This document shows, in pieces, positions 1-10,224 of a stretch of DNA of 64,000 bases. The position numbers were made by a program, and so were the translations under genes. Origin of the DNA: Porphyra umbilicalis (Eukaryota; Rhodophyta; Bangiophyceae; Bangiales; Bangiaceae). The stretch spans positions 1 to 64,000 of the forward strand of contig KV918816.1 of NCBI GenBank assembly GCA_002049455.2, read 5' to 3'. Position 1 is the stretch's first letter. Every line of letters begins with the position of its first letter. The notes beneath the pieces were generated by a model. It was not told the origin of the DNA, ran no database searches, and worked only from the letters and a program-made list of their open reading frames with translations.

Positions 1-1050
1 GGCTTGCATGACGTTGGCCCTAACGTCTGTGTGGCCCACTGTCTTTGGTCGCCCGCGGCAGCCCATCCACCGTCTTGTCGTCCGCGGCACATCGTCTTGT
101 TGCTGTTTTCTGAATTTTGGCGGACTCGAACAGGAACAGGACTGGGCCCAAACCTGATCTGATTGGTGCACGTCATTTTTCTGTCGCGCCCATTGGCCGA
201 GGCGGCTATTTCTGCCGTTGTTGTTCTTGTTCGCATCGGCCAAATTTCAGCAAACAGCAACATCCTGTCCACGAGGGGGGGGTCCTGCACCCGACGCACG
301 CGCGTCCCCCGCCGATGCCCGGTGCGTTTGACTGGCGACGGTCGGTTGCGCAGCGCCTCCCCCCGTCACGCCACACCGCCGCCCGCGGGGGCGCCACGCC
401 CCTCGCCCCACCCCGCCCACGCCCGTCGGCAGCGACCGCCGCCGCCTGCACGTCTCCCGCTGCCGGGCGCGTCGCGGCGCGCGCTCGGCGCACCCGCCGC
501 CGCTGGCGCGCCCCACCCCGCCGCCGCGGTCGCGCGACGCGCCGCCGGCCGCCGCCACCCGCCCCCCCCCCCCCAGTCGGCGGCGGCGCCTAAAAGCCAT
601 TCTCATACAAGAAGACGCCTCGTGTATCGGGCGCGTGGTTGGTGTGCGTGCTCTGACCATCTTCAAACTGTGACAATGGCTTGGATGAAGGGTTTCGAGC
701 CTTCTGAAGCTGCGCTCTGGGCGTGAAGAGCAGTAGGTCCAGCATACTGGCGTGTGCGCTCTCTGTCGTACCGATGGTCGATGTCATGGCATCTATAGAG
801 GGCACCGATGTCAAGTACAGATTCTGATCGGTGTGCCGATCGTGGGCTGTATCGAGGGCATCCACCGAATCGCAGTCGTCTGAGATTCGTTAGTGAGCTG
901 GAACAGCTCGCCCAGAGAGAGGGCACCCGTTTCGTGCGCTGCCCATGAGCCGAAGCGCGTCATCTTTGACAGAAAAAAAAAAAAAAGGTAGAGAGTACCT
1001 CTACCCAGCTGGAGAAGCCCGCCTGTCAAAAACCGTCGTTGCACCTGAGC
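1..1050. other. Intergenic, no supported gene
   Basis: Mixed-composition DNA, moderately GC-rich at 250-600 with C runs. Short open frames occur on both strands, but none has a recognisable motif or consistent coding character. A 12-A run lies near 970. I see no RNA gene or repeat here. Confidence 0.5.
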
Positions 1051-1059
1051 TATGGCATG

Positions 1060-1290
1060 TTCCCCCAAGAACCGTTTCTCGGGCGTCGGCACCCCCGCGA
1101 CGGGCAACCCCCCCCCCTCCGCCGGCGGCACCCGCGGGTCGCCCGCGCCACGCCAACCCCCCCCCCCCCCGCCCCCCCCGCCCCCCCGCGGCCGCGGCGC
1201 CGCCGCCGCCGCCACGCGCGCGCGCGCCGCCGCGCCCGCCGCGCCGCCGGCGTGCCCCCCCCCGCCGGTTGGCTGCGGGGGGTGGACGCG

Positions 1291-1328
<38 letters not shown>

Positions 1329-2420
1329 AAGCGCGTGCGGCGGCGGCGGCGGCGGCAGCCGGTGCGGGGGCGCCCGACGGTGGGGTTTCCCCCCCCCGGC
1401 GCGGCCGGCGGCGGCGGGGGTGGGGCGGCGCCCCCCGGCGGCCGCCGCCGCCGCGCGCGGCGCGTGGGGGTGCGCCCCCCCCCCCCCCCCCGCCACGCCC
1501 CCCCGCGGCGCCACGGGGCGGCGGTGCACCCCCGCCGCCGCCCGTCGCGCGCGCCGCCCCGCGCGCCGTTGCGCGCGGCGGGGCGGTCGCGCCCGCGCGT
1601 GTGGCGGCGGGGGGGGGGGGGGGCGTGCCGCCGCCAGCGGTGGCGGCGGCGGCGGCAGCGGCGGCGGTGGCCGCCGCCGCCGCCGCCGCTCGGCGGCAGC
1701 GGCGCAAAAGCGGCCGCCGACCGCGCTGGTGCGGGGGGGGCGGTGTGTCGGGGGAAGGGGGGGGGGGGGGGGCGCCTCGCCCCGCCACGCGGCGGCGACG
1801 GGCGGTCCGCGTCGGCCGTGCGTCGGGGGGGGGGGGGGGGCGGCCGGGCGCCTCGGCCCCACCGTCGTCGACGCCCCTGGCACGGCGGGTGGGTGCGCGC
1901 GCGCCGCCGCGGCTGCCGCCGGTGGGTGGGGGCGGCGCGGCCGACGGGGCGGCGGGCGCGCCGCCGCCGCGCGCGCGCGCGCGGCGGCGCGTGCGGGGCG
2001 CGCCGCCCCGCCGCGCGCGCGGCGCGGCCGCCGCCCACGCGGCCGCCCGCCGCGTGACGCACGCGGCCGCGCCGTGCGGCCGCGGCCGCGCGGCCCCGCG
2101 CCCGCGCCGCGCAAGGCGGGGGGTGGCACGGCAGGGGGGGGGGGGCGCGCACGGGCCGCCGCCGCCACGGCGCGGCCGTCGCGCGCCGGCCGGCGGGGGT
2201 CGGGGGGGGGGGTGTCGGCGGCGCCTGCGGCGGCGCCACCACCACCGCCGGGGGCGGGTGGGTTGGGCGCCGGCGCCGCGCCGGTAACGGGCGCGGTGCC
2301 GCCACCGGGGGGCGCCGACGGCGGGGGGTGCGCCGGCCGGGCGACGGCCGGCGAGCGACGGCACCGCGCGCCGTGGCGGCGACCGCGTCGCGCGGTGGGG
2401 ACGGTTGGGGGCGCCACGGG
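1060..2420. repeat. GC-rich low-complexity block
   Basis: About 1.4 kb of almost pure G and C, with GGC/GCC triplet tracts (for example near 1290-1360) and many G or C runs of eight or more. It is open in several frames on both strands at once because stop codons need A or T. Translations are Ala, Gly, Pro and Arg runs in every frame and no frame stands out, so no gene is called. It could be the low-complexity part of a gene whose frame is broken by the runs. Confidence 0.6.
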
Positions 2421-2657
2421 CCAACCACAGACACACGGCACAAGATGGGGAGGTACGAGACAGAAAGAGGCGGCGGCATTGGGAGCGCCTCAAGAGGGAC
2501 ACGCGTGGAGGCGGGTACAAACAAGAGGCACCAAGAGGTGGCCATGCGGGCCCGACGCGCCTCCGACCTAGCCACACCCTCTCTCTCTTCCCTTCCGTCC
2601 AAACTGCTGCGTCCCCCCTCCCCCTCTGAATGGTGTACAACAATGACGGCGGAGCCA

Positions 2658-3497
2658 TCAAGGGGCCACGTTGAGCAGGATGTTGCCACCCTTGGGCAGG
2701 TACGCAACGTTGCGGGTCTTGGACAGGGTGTTGGAGATCTCCTTGGCCGCCTCAATCCGGCGCAGCTGCAGCAGCCCGTCCCCAGACGTGGCCATGGCGC
2801 GGGAAATGACGAGCGCGGCTTCAGACTCGCCCTCGGCCTTGACAATGGCGGCCTCCTTTTCAAACTCAGCCACCTTGACAATGAACTTGGAGCGCTCCGC
2901 GTCTTGCTGCGTCACCTGCTTGGCCTCAATGGCGTGCGCAAACTCCCGCCCAAAGGTGAGGTGCGTCATCGACACGTCGTCGAGCTCAATGTTAAACGCG
3001 CGCGCGCGCTCCGTGAGCGTGTCGCGGATCTGCAGCGACACCTTCTCCCGCTGCGTCAGCAGCTGCTCCGCATTGTATTGGGCGACGACCGACTTGAGCA
3101 CCTCATTGACGATCGACGGCAGCACCCGCTCGTCCCAGTCGAGGCCGAGGCGCCCGTAAATTTCGGGCAGCTTGACGGGGACGGGCTTGGACAAGACGCG
3201 GAGCGTCAGGTTGACCATCTGCAAGTCCTTGGTCCCCGTCACCGAGTTGATGGCCCGCGGCCGCGTGCGGATGTCAAAGATGATGGGGCGTTGGAGCCAC
3301 GGGACGACAAAGTGGAGGCCCTCCCCCATCACCTCCTGCTGGATGCCAGACGCGCGGGAGAAGATGACCGCCCGCTTGCCGCCATCCACCGAGTAGAGGG
3401 AGGAGGAAGCAAAGGAGACGGCGGCACCCAAGCCGAGGGAGTACTTGGCGAGGGTGCTCAGCTGGTTGGCCACCCGCGCCACCTTCTGCTGCGACAT
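2658..3497 (-). CDS. Prohibitin, PHB1 type
   Basis: Prohibitin of 279 residues, the length expected for PHB1 (about 272). Prohibitins form ring complexes with PHB2 in the mitochondrial inner membrane and act in cristae upkeep and protease control. An N-terminal hydrophobic stretch (YSLGLGAAVSFASSSLY, about residues 19-35) can serve as membrane anchor. The SPFH core follows, with AVIFSRASGIQ, GEGLHFVVPW, TGTKDLQMVNLTLRVL, DERVLPSIVNEVLKSVVAQYNA, LTQRE and DDVSMTHLTFG, which match PHB1 closely. A charged coiled-coil (EAKQVTQQDAERSKF onward) and the end motif RNVAYLPKGGNILL complete the protein. The open frame extends 62 codons upstream, but the family match begins at MSQQKVAR, so the ATG at 3497 is chosen. 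No intron. No PHB2 partner is seen in the window. Confidence 0.96.
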   Translation of the reverse strand: MSQQKVARVANQLSTLAKYSLGLGAAVSFASSSLYSVDGGKRAVIFSRASGIQQEVMGEGLHFVVPWLQRPIIFDIRTRPRAINSVTGTKDLQMVNLTLRVLSKPVPVKLPEIYGRLGLDWDERVLPSIVNEVLKSVVAQYNAEQLLTQREKVSLQIRDTLTERARAFNIELDDVSMTHLTFGREFAHAIEAKQVTQQDAERSKFIVKVAEFEKEAAIVKAEGESEAALVISRAMATSGDGLLQLRRIEAAKEISNTLSKTRNVAYLPKGGNILLNVAP

Positions 3498-3499
3498 GG

Positions 3500-4168
3500 C
3501 AACGGTGGAGACGCACGCAAGCGGGACGCGCGGAGAGCAGCAAGGAGAGGGGGGGTGGGGGAGAACGACAAGGCCGTGAGGAGAGTGGTCGCCGTTCAAA
3601 AGGAGAGGGAGGAGGGGGAGGCAGCACGGCGCAACACGGTGGTTGCCTGCCAAGGAGGGTGGAAGAGGGATCAGACTGGGCACTATGCCGTCGCCGTGGT
3701 CCAGGCGCTCGACAACAATCAGTGTCGAGCAATTCTAACTGCAGCCACCTTTGCCAAACGACCATGAACTTGGAAGCTGTACTGAAGGACGTGAAAAAGA
3801 GAAGTTCGCGAAAACCAGGATGGCTTGATGGAACTCATCGGAGAGATTATTTCTCGATTGTATGTTTCTCGACTACTGTACAGTCGTTCCACCAGAAAGT
3901 GATGAGTCAAGACCTATCGAAAAGGCCCAGACAGCAATCCAATCGACTGGTGTCACGCCAGCTTTCCCCGAAAAGACATATCATTTTCACAGTGATACTG
4001 CTGAGAAGGCGGAGGAACCACAGAGAGTGAGAAAATTGATGTCGTTTTTGAAATGTATTGAAATCTTTTGTCGAGAGTTACGAGTCAACCTGAAAAGAGC
4101 TGGTTGGACTCCGCGTGGCGTTGTGCTGTTAGTGGAGCGCCATTTTTCTGGTCATGTCTTACCAGTAG
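3500..4168. other. Intergenic between prohibitin and Fanzor genes
   Basis: From about 3770 to 4168 the DNA is clearly less GC-rich than its surroundings and has no convincing open frame. In the Fanzor orientation it is the downstream flank, where the guide-RNA region and right end of such elements would be expected. Weak stems are present, but I found no terminal inverted repeat shared with the other side of the gene. Confidence 0.4.
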
Positions 4169-4200
4169 TCACCTCTGGAAGAGGTGAGGAGCGAAGCTCC
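4169..4200 (-). ncRNA. Twin hairpins after Fanzor stop; possible guide-RNA (omega RNA) part
   Basis: Two perfect hairpins abut without a gap and end 4 nt from the stop codon of the Fanzor gene. One has an 8-bp stem and 3-nt loop (4169-4187), the other a 5-bp stem and GAA/TTC loop (4188-4200). In TnpB and Fanzor systems the structured guide RNA overlaps or follows the 3' end of the nuclease gene. The position therefore fits, but identity as guide RNA is inference. A 3'-UTR stability or processing element is the alternative. Confidence 0.35.
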
Positions 4201-4204
4201 CTAT

Positions 4205-7200
4205 TCACACCCCACGAGATGAACCTGGTGAACAGTCTACGATTACCCGCTCGAGGCGGCTCGAAGACGAGTGGCTGCGTCCCACGGCTGGCGCGGGGCT
4301 GGCAGCAGCCATCTGGCCGACGTTACTCGTCGCCAGGTCACCGCTTGCCGACGCAGCAGCTGCGTCGTGCGCCCCGTCTGCCACCACACCCAGCGCCTCT
4401 ACCCGCACCGTTGGCGCCGCCACTGGCACGGCCGTGGGGGCCGTCCTCGCCTCCGCGACCGCCGGGTCGGTGACGACAGGTCGGCGCCAACGCTCCCACG
4501 ACGTGGGTGAACACCGCGTCCACCCGTAGCCGGCCTCGTAGGTACCCGCGTCGATCGCAGCCGCGTGCCGCACCGCCTGTACAGGGTCTTCCTGGGGTGG
4601 CGCGCGGGACACGGTGTACCCCCGGAGGTGGGGGTAGATGCTCCGACCCTGCATGCTCTTGATGGCAATCTTGGACATGTTGCGCGCCGCGTTGGTGTCT
4701 CGCCCGACGTACGAAGCCGGGCAGGCGACGTTGGTACACAGCTTGACCCCCCACAGCGCCAGCGGGTCGGTCCCAAACGCCCACTTGCCGTGAGCCGCAA
4801 TCGCCTGCAGCACCTTTGTCCGCACCGCCTCTGCGTGCTCCTTGGCGCGCTGGGCAGCCACACCGTCGCGTGAACCCGACCGACTGCCGGTCGTCACACC
4901 CCGTCGCGCGCGCCGGCCGCCGCGGTGGGGCGAGGCGCGCTTGGCCGCCGACACCGACGCGCGATGCGCGTAGCTGCTTGCCGCCTTGAGGGGCGTCAGG
5001 TCCACCGGCGAGTCGGGCGACACGTACGTGTTGCACAAGCCGTGGCCGCACTCTGCACACGTCTGGCTCGTTTTGTGCTCGTCCACGTACACGAGGTGCA
5101 CGTGTTTGGCCATGCGCCGCACGAGGTCGACGCTGCCGGCGCGCGGCCGACACCGCCCAATCGCCAACACCGCCTTGGTACCGTCCACCGTGCGCCGCAG
5201 CAACCCGCCCGTCAAGCGGCGCGCCAGCACCGCCGCGTACCGGTTCCGCTGGATGAGGGCGTGAAGCCGCGCCTTGCGTTGACCGTACGTCGCGGCCGCC
5301 CCGTACGCCGCCTGATAGTCGTCTGTGTAGGTGCGCGCAATACGCACAGTGGCCGCCACCACCCACGCGCCCCACGTCGTGACCTTGAGGGAGCACCCGG
5401 CCGTTAGTGACTCGCGCGGCACGCCTGGGTGTGCCGCCGCCCACGCCGCCACCGCTGCCGCCTCGGCGCGCCTCGTCATACCGGCGCCCGTCGCCTCGCG
5501 GTACGCGCCCTTGGAGACGACCAGCGTCGCACCAGTGGGCGGGACGCGCACGCGCCGGCGCCCCCCGGCGGCGGCCGCACGTTTGAGTGCGGCACACAAC
5601 ACGCGCAAGCGGTCGGCCGACGGCAGCGACGTGCCGGGCGCGCCGAGCTGCGGGGGCGCAGCGGGTGCAGCAGCGGCCGCCGCAGCCGCCACTCGCTCTG
5701 CCGTGCACAATGCCGCCGCCGTCTGGCGCTTGTCCTGCGCCGCGCGCTGCACGACGCACGCGGCGTGTGCCCCACTGTCGACCGACACTGCACGCCATGC
5801 CGCCTCTGCGTGCGCCGCCGCTTCTGTCTTGGCCTTGACAGCCGCCGTCGCGTGCGCCGCCTCTTTGAACAGGGCCGCCTCGCCCACCCACACACACACG
5901 TGGTTGGACAGGTGCCACGGTTGGACGTTGCCGCCATTGATCGTGGCGTGCGCGGTGGCGCGCATGCGCGTGAGCATGGCCCGGCGGCGGCCGGGGGCGC
6001 TCGTCCCCCGCTTGCGGGCCACCTCTTGCCGTTGAATCGGGGTCAGCCACTCGTCGCCAAAGGCCGGCTGCTTGTACCGCCGGCGCTTGCGGGGGGGGGG
6101 GTCCACCGCGTCTGTCGGCACCGTCGGTGCGTGCTCCAAAGGCGGCAAAGACGCTTGTGCCGCGGGCGTGGCCGCCGGCGGGCCCACCAGATGTGTACAA
6201 GTCCGCTTTGGGGGAGATCCCGCCGCCCCGGTCGACGCACCGAGCGCTCCACGGCCGCGCTTTTTGGTCGTCTGCCTCACCGCGTCACCGCCGCCGACGG
6301 GAAGGCCCGCCGCGGTGGCCTTGGCCGCGCGCGCAACGTCAGCCAACTTGGCGTGTAGCGCGTCCACGGTCGGCAAAACCCGACCACCCCGCCGCACGAG
6401 GCACTCGGCGGCGGCGGTCGCGGCCATGGCCGCCCGCGCGAGCGCGTCGCCCGCAATCCGAAGCGCCCGGTACGCCCGATACGCGTGCAGGTGCGGCGCA
6501 GGTGACTGAACGAACGACACCGCCCCGGGGCAGTAGGCAGCGACAATCGACGCGACGCCCGGGTCCCACCCAACAAACGCCAGCTCCTTGACGACGTCGG
6601 GCGAAAACGCCATGCGGTCCAGCTGCGTCCGCACGCTCGCCGTCTCGGTGCCCCCCCCCCCCCCCCCACGACCGTCACTTGCAGCCTTACGACGCGCCCG
6701 CCGAGCGGCCGCCGTCGACGCGGCGGTGGCGGGGTGCCGTATCGTAAAGTGCACGCCGACACCGTCCGACACGATGGAGGGCCCGACCACCGTCTTGGCG
6801 CCGACAATGCGCGCGCGGCGGAGCAGCGTTTGAATGAACAGCCCGTCGGTTGTCGGCGCTGGCAGCGACACCCCGGCGGACGCCAGGCGCCGGCGAAGCA
6901 GCGCGCCGCCGACGCGCGCGTACGTGGTGCACGTGGCGGCTCGGCCGGGTGACGTGTCGGTCGCCTCGATGCCGGCACGGATGCACAACAGCTGGGCATA
7001 GTGGAGCAGCGGGTAGACGTGCAGCGGCCGCTGTCGCAGGGTCGACGTGTCGAGCTGAAGGAGACAGCGCCGCCGACCGTCACCACCGGCGTAGACGAGC
7101 ACAGTGTCGTACGCCAGCGTGGCCCCGGCCGCCATGGCAGCCCCATCCGCCGCAGACACTTTGCCCGCCGGCCACTTGAACGACGGCGGGCGCGTGCCGT

Positions 7201-9115
7201 CGGCGGCTTGCAGGCCGGAAACGAGGGCCGCAGTCAGTGCCGCGCGGGGCTGTCCGTTGAGACCGCCAGGGGCCTGCGGGTAGACGTCGTGAACGATGCA
7301 CTTGGCAATGGCCTTGACCGCCGACGTGACGTGCGTCACATAGTGGTTTTCAAAAGCCGTCGCCACGGTGGCCCAACCAGACGTGTCGCCCGGACCCGGC
7401 AGCAGCGTGCTGCACGGCAACTGGCTTGGCTCGGTCACCGCGTCTGCCACCGCCGCCGACGCCGCCACAAAGGCAGAGTAGTCGCCGTCGCCTTGGGCGG
7501 CGGCCTTGATGTCCCCGCGGGGCTTGACGCGTGCGCCTCTACCCGAACAATCGACGCACGCCCGCCGGGGGGCGCCGCCAAACGCACCGACGCCGCGACA
7601 AGAGACGGTCGAAGCGACCTGCTTCCAGGCAAGCCCGTGGTTGCTTGTCAGCGACGCCGGCACGGCCGCGATAAACTCGTCGAGCGTGCGCCGGCGGTGG
7701 CCGCCGCCACCGCCGCCGCCCCCGCCCGCACCCTGCCCGCCGCCACCACCATCGACGCGCTCGAGGAGGTACCGCATCGTGCCGTCCATGACAATGGACA
7801 CGAGCCGCAGATGCTTTGTCTGTGCCGTGGCCAACTCGGTCAGCGCGGCCGCCCCCGCGGCAGCGTTTGCGACAGCGGCGGCGGTCCCCGTCGGCGCGCG
7901 ACGGCTCGACGTCGTAGGCGGGCGCCCCGTCGGGGGCAAAGAGTCTGCCGGCCGCCCTGGCGCCAGCCGTCGTCGGACACCAAAAAACCGGTCGACCGAC
8001 ACGGAAACGGTCGTCGTCACCTCCCCCGTCATGCGGTGCTGGTCAACGCACCCCAAGTCGCGCCCGCGGTCCGCATTGTGGCCCGACCAGCCGTGGGCGA
8101 CGGCTCGCAGCGGACACACAGCGCTGGCCCGGGTGTGGCCACGCGCGTGGCACGCACTGCACTTGTTGTTTCCGCTGCCGGCCTTTGCGCCCTTGGCCGC
8201 CTTGGCCGCCTCGCCACGCGCCGCGTGCGCCGCCTTGGTGGCAGCGTCAGCCGGACACGTTTTCACATTGTGCCCCGTCGCCCCGCAGCCGCCGCATTGA
8301 CGCTGGCGGCCACGCGTGCCGCCGCCGCCGCGCGCCGTGGCGCCAGCGTCGCCACCATTGCCGTCGCCATCGTCGTCGCCTGCGTGGTCCCCCGCGTCGG
8401 GCTGCACCATGGGGATCAGGCCCTTGACCGCCGACAGGACGCTGCCCACCGCGTGACGCGCTCGCGCGCAGAGGCGCCTGCACGCCACCCGGGCGGAGGC
8501 GTCGGCTCTTGTGTCGGCATTGGCGGGGGGTGCCGCGGAGCCCTCGTCACCGTCGTCTGGTGCGGGTGGCCGGGGCGGCGGCACCGTCACCGCGGCGACG
8601 GCTTGCAACACGGCAGTAGAGGCCGACGTGGCGTCGTCCATCGCCGCCGACGCGGGCGACCCAGGGCCCCGCGCGTGCACCGGCTTTGATGCGAGGAGCT
8701 TGGACAGGAGGGCACTTGCGGCACGCAAGCTCGCCACCGGCCCCGCATCACCGGCCGCCTCACACGCGGCGACGGCGGCGGCAACCTCCACCGTCGCCGA
8801 CCGCACGGCAGACGCCGCACTCTGCCGCGCGCTGTCGAGGTGGCCACCCGCCTTGATTGCCGCGTCCTCGCCGGCCGTACCGAGGCGCGTGACCTCGTCG
8901 TCGTCGTCGAGGTCTGCGCCCACAGGCCCAGCCACACCCCCGCCATTGTCGCCATTGTCGTTGCCGCTCGCCGTCGCCATGCGGGGCGGCGCTGTCGCCA
9001 AACTGGTGGTCGTCGTGGGGCGCCGCGTCGTGGGACAGTGGCCGCTGCGACGCGCCCGAAGCGCTGTCGACGTGCCGGGCGCCTCCTCCTCGTCGGTCGA
9101 CGACTGGTCGTCCAT
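4205..9115 (-). CDS. Fanzor1-type RNA-guided nuclease (TnpB homologue)
   Basis: Single open frame of 1636 residues from the ATG at 9115; a GTG six codons earlier is not preferred. The N-terminal third is acidic and Ala-rich. It holds two CCHC zinc knuckles: C274-x2-C277-x4-H282-x4-C287 and C319-x2-C322-x4-H327-x6-C334. The nuclease half has a RuvC-I motif GWDPGVAS (Asp 851), basic NLS-like patches (PPPRKRRRYK), then VYVDEHKTSQTCAECG starting a zinc ribbon (C1353, C1356). The ribbon closes with C1460-x4-C1465, followed by RuvC-III GRDTNAARNM (Asp 1473). This order is diagnostic of Fanzor/TnpB. Known Fanzors are guided by an RNA from their own 3' region and cut DNA. The RuvC-II glutamate is not assigned. 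Odd points are the great length and a roughly 100-residue insert inside the zinc ribbon. No stop or frame break is seen, so it may be functional. Confidence 0.9.
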   Translation of the reverse strand: MDDQSSTDEEEAPGTSTALRARRSGHCPTTRRPTTTTSLATAPPRMATASGNDNGDNGGGVAGPVGADLDDDDEVTRLGTAGEDAAIKAGGHLDSARQSAASAVRSATVEVAAAVAACEAAGDAGPVASLRAASALLSKLLASKPVHARGPGSPASAAMDDATSASTAVLQAVAAVTVPPPRPPAPDDGDEGSAAPPANADTRADASARVACRRLCARARHAVGSVLSAVKGLIPMVQPDAGDHAGDDDGDGNGGDAGATARGGGGTRGRQRQCGGCGATGHNVKTCPADAATKAAHAARGEAAKAAKGAKAGSGNNKCSACHARGHTRASAVCPLRAVAHGWSGHNADRGRDLGCVDQHRMTGEVTTTVSVSVDRFFGVRRRLAPGRPADSLPPTGRPPTTSSRRAPTGTAAAVANAAAGAAALTELATAQTKHLRLVSIVMDGTMRYLLERVDGGGGGQGAGGGGGGGGGHRRRTLDEFIAAVPASLTSNHGLAWKQVASTVSCRGVGAFGGAPRRACVDCSGRGARVKPRGDIKAAAQGDGDYSAFVAASAAVADAVTEPSQLPCSTLLPGPGDTSGWATVATAFENHYVTHVTSAVKAIAKCIVHDVYPQAPGGLNGQPRAALTAALVSGLQAADGTRPPSFKWPAGKVSAADGAAMAAGATLAYDTVLVYAGGDGRRRCLLQLDTSTLRQRPLHVYPLLHYAQLLCIRAGIEATDTSPGRAATCTTYARVGGALLRRRLASAGVSLPAPTTDGLFIQTLLRRARIVGAKTVVGPSIVSDGVGVHFTIRHPATAASTAAARRARRKAASDGRGGGGGGTETASVRTQLDRMAFSPDVVKELAFVGWDPGVASIVAAYCPGAVSFVQSPAPHLHAYRAYRALRIAGDALARAAMAATAAAECLVRRGGRVLPTVDALHAKLADVARAAKATAAGLPVGGGDAVRQTTKKRGRGALGASTGAAGSPPKRTCTHLVGPPAATPAAQASLPPLEHAPTVPTDAVDPPPRKRRRYKQPAFGDEWLTPIQRQEVARKRGTSAPGRRRAMLTRMRATAHATINGGNVQPWHLSNHVCVWVGEAALFKEAAHATAAVKAKTEAAAHAEAAWRAVSVDSGAHAACVVQRAAQDKRQTAAALCTAERVAAAAAAAAPAAPPQLGAPGTSLPSADRLRVLCAALKRAAAAGGRRRVRVPPTGATLVVSKGAYREATGAGMTRRAEAAAVAAWAAAHPGVPRESLTAGCSLKVTTWGAWVVAATVRIARTYTDDYQAAYGAAATYGQRKARLHALIQRNRYAAVLARRLTGGLLRRTVDGTKAVLAIGRCRPRAGSVDLVRRMAKHVHLVYVDEHKTSQTCAECGHGLCNTYVSPDSPVDLTPLKAASSYAHRASVSAAKRASPHRGGRRARRGVTTGSRSGSRDGVAAQRAKEHAEAVRTKVLQAIAAHGKWAFGTDPLALWGVKLCTNVACPASYVGRDTNAARNMSKIAIKSMQGRSIYPHLRGYTVSRAPPQEDPVQAVRHAAAIDAGTYEAGYGWTRCSPTSWERWRRPVVTDPAVAEARTAPTAVPVAAPTVRVEALGVVADGAHDAAAASASGDLATSNVGQMAAASPAPAVGRSHSSSSRLERVIVDCSPGSSRGV

Positions 9116-9266
9116 GGTGGGGGACGAGCGCACACGGGCGGGGGGGGGCTTGAACTCCTCAAGGCGGTGGCGCGCCCTTGCCGCCCGCTAGGGGTGTCGG
9201 CGCGGGGCGGAACGGCGGCCAGGCCTGTGGGCGCATGGTTGTGCACGGCGCCAGCACCCATCACAC

Positions 9267-9275
9267 CTTTTATAG
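9267..9275 (-). promoter_or_regulatory. TATA box candidate for Fanzor gene
   Basis: TATAAAAGG on the minus strand, about 150 bp upstream of the Fanzor ATG at 9115. The placement suits a core promoter with a 5' leader of about 120 nt. No other support. Confidence 0.35.
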
Positions 9276-9279
9276 GAAA

Positions 9280-10095
9280 CGGCACGGGTAGCGGTGGCTG
9301 GCTTGCCGCGGACCACCACACGACACGGGCGGGACCAGACCACCCTGCGAGACGGTCTAGGAGCTGGTTGCGGGCCGGCCGAGCGCACGACACAAACACA
9401 TCCTCGCGTGCAGGCACTCCCGCCGCGCTCTCCTTCTTTCTCGGCTCCACGCGCCACGCCGCCGCCGGCTCGTGCAGGTGGGTGTACCCACAGGCCGCCA
9501 TGCGGGCACCGGCGGGCGTGGGAGAAGCTGGGCGGTGGGTCGGCGGGTCGGCACCCGGTGGGTCGGCACCCGATGGTGGGAGAAGACAATGTACGGACGA
9601 ACGGGCACCGCCAGTCCCCCCTCCCGCCCCCCCCCCCCCCCCTCCGCGGAGATGGGGTGTGGAAAATTTTGACGTCATACGCGCGGGCGTGTCACGGACA
9701 GAAGGGGTGTTGCGCGTTGAACGCCACCGTTGGCCATCCTGGAGACGCCTGGACGACGTCTTGCCGACCGCTGCGGTGCGGCGGCGTCGCCGCATAGAGC
9801 ACATGCGCGCCATACAGGTCCCACGGGTCCGACGGATGGGCCCAGCCACAGCGCTGCGACGACCCCACGCCCATCCCGCTGGGGCGTGCGACCACCTTGC
9901 CGAAACACCCCCTCCTTCCTGGTGTTGAACGCGCCGACATGGATGAAACCCGGCCGCACGAGTCGTCGTGGCGGTGGGGGTGGTCGGTCGTGTGGGGTGA
10001 GAATTTGGACCAACACGGCTGGTGTCGGTCGCCTGGGTGGCGCCGCTGCACTAGAGACCCCCCACCATACCTGGTGAGGGGGGGGGGGGCGGGGA
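9280..10095. other. Intergenic, no supported gene
   Basis: Non-coding stretch with a short GGGTCGGCACCCG direct repeat near 9540-9585 and a C run near 9630. Open frames on the plus strand run into the microsatellite and are judged accidental. Confidence 0.4.
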
Positions 10096-10224
10096 CAATG
10101 AGGACGATGAGGAACACCAGGACAATGTGGACAATGAGGAAACAGACAATGAGGACAATGAGGAAATTGAAGAAAACGGACAAGGAGGACAAGGAGGATA
10201 ATGGGGACAATGAGGACATTGAGG
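10096..10224 (+). repeat. ACAATGAGG-type microsatellite, copy A
   Basis: Imperfect tandem copies of a 9-12 bp unit built on ACAATGAGGA. The same unit recurs at 14033-14222, and in both places it is followed by the same unique flank, so it belongs to a dispersed element. Confidence 0.85.

Noticed and set aside
1001-2881. Several 400-600 codon frames in the first GC-rich block
   Set aside because: All frames are open at once because stops are missing in pure G/C DNA; none shows better coding character.
7001-9928. Long plus-strand open frames over the Fanzor gene and just upstream
   Set aside because: Arg-, Pro- and Ala-rich shadows of a GC-rich gene on the other strand, with no motif.
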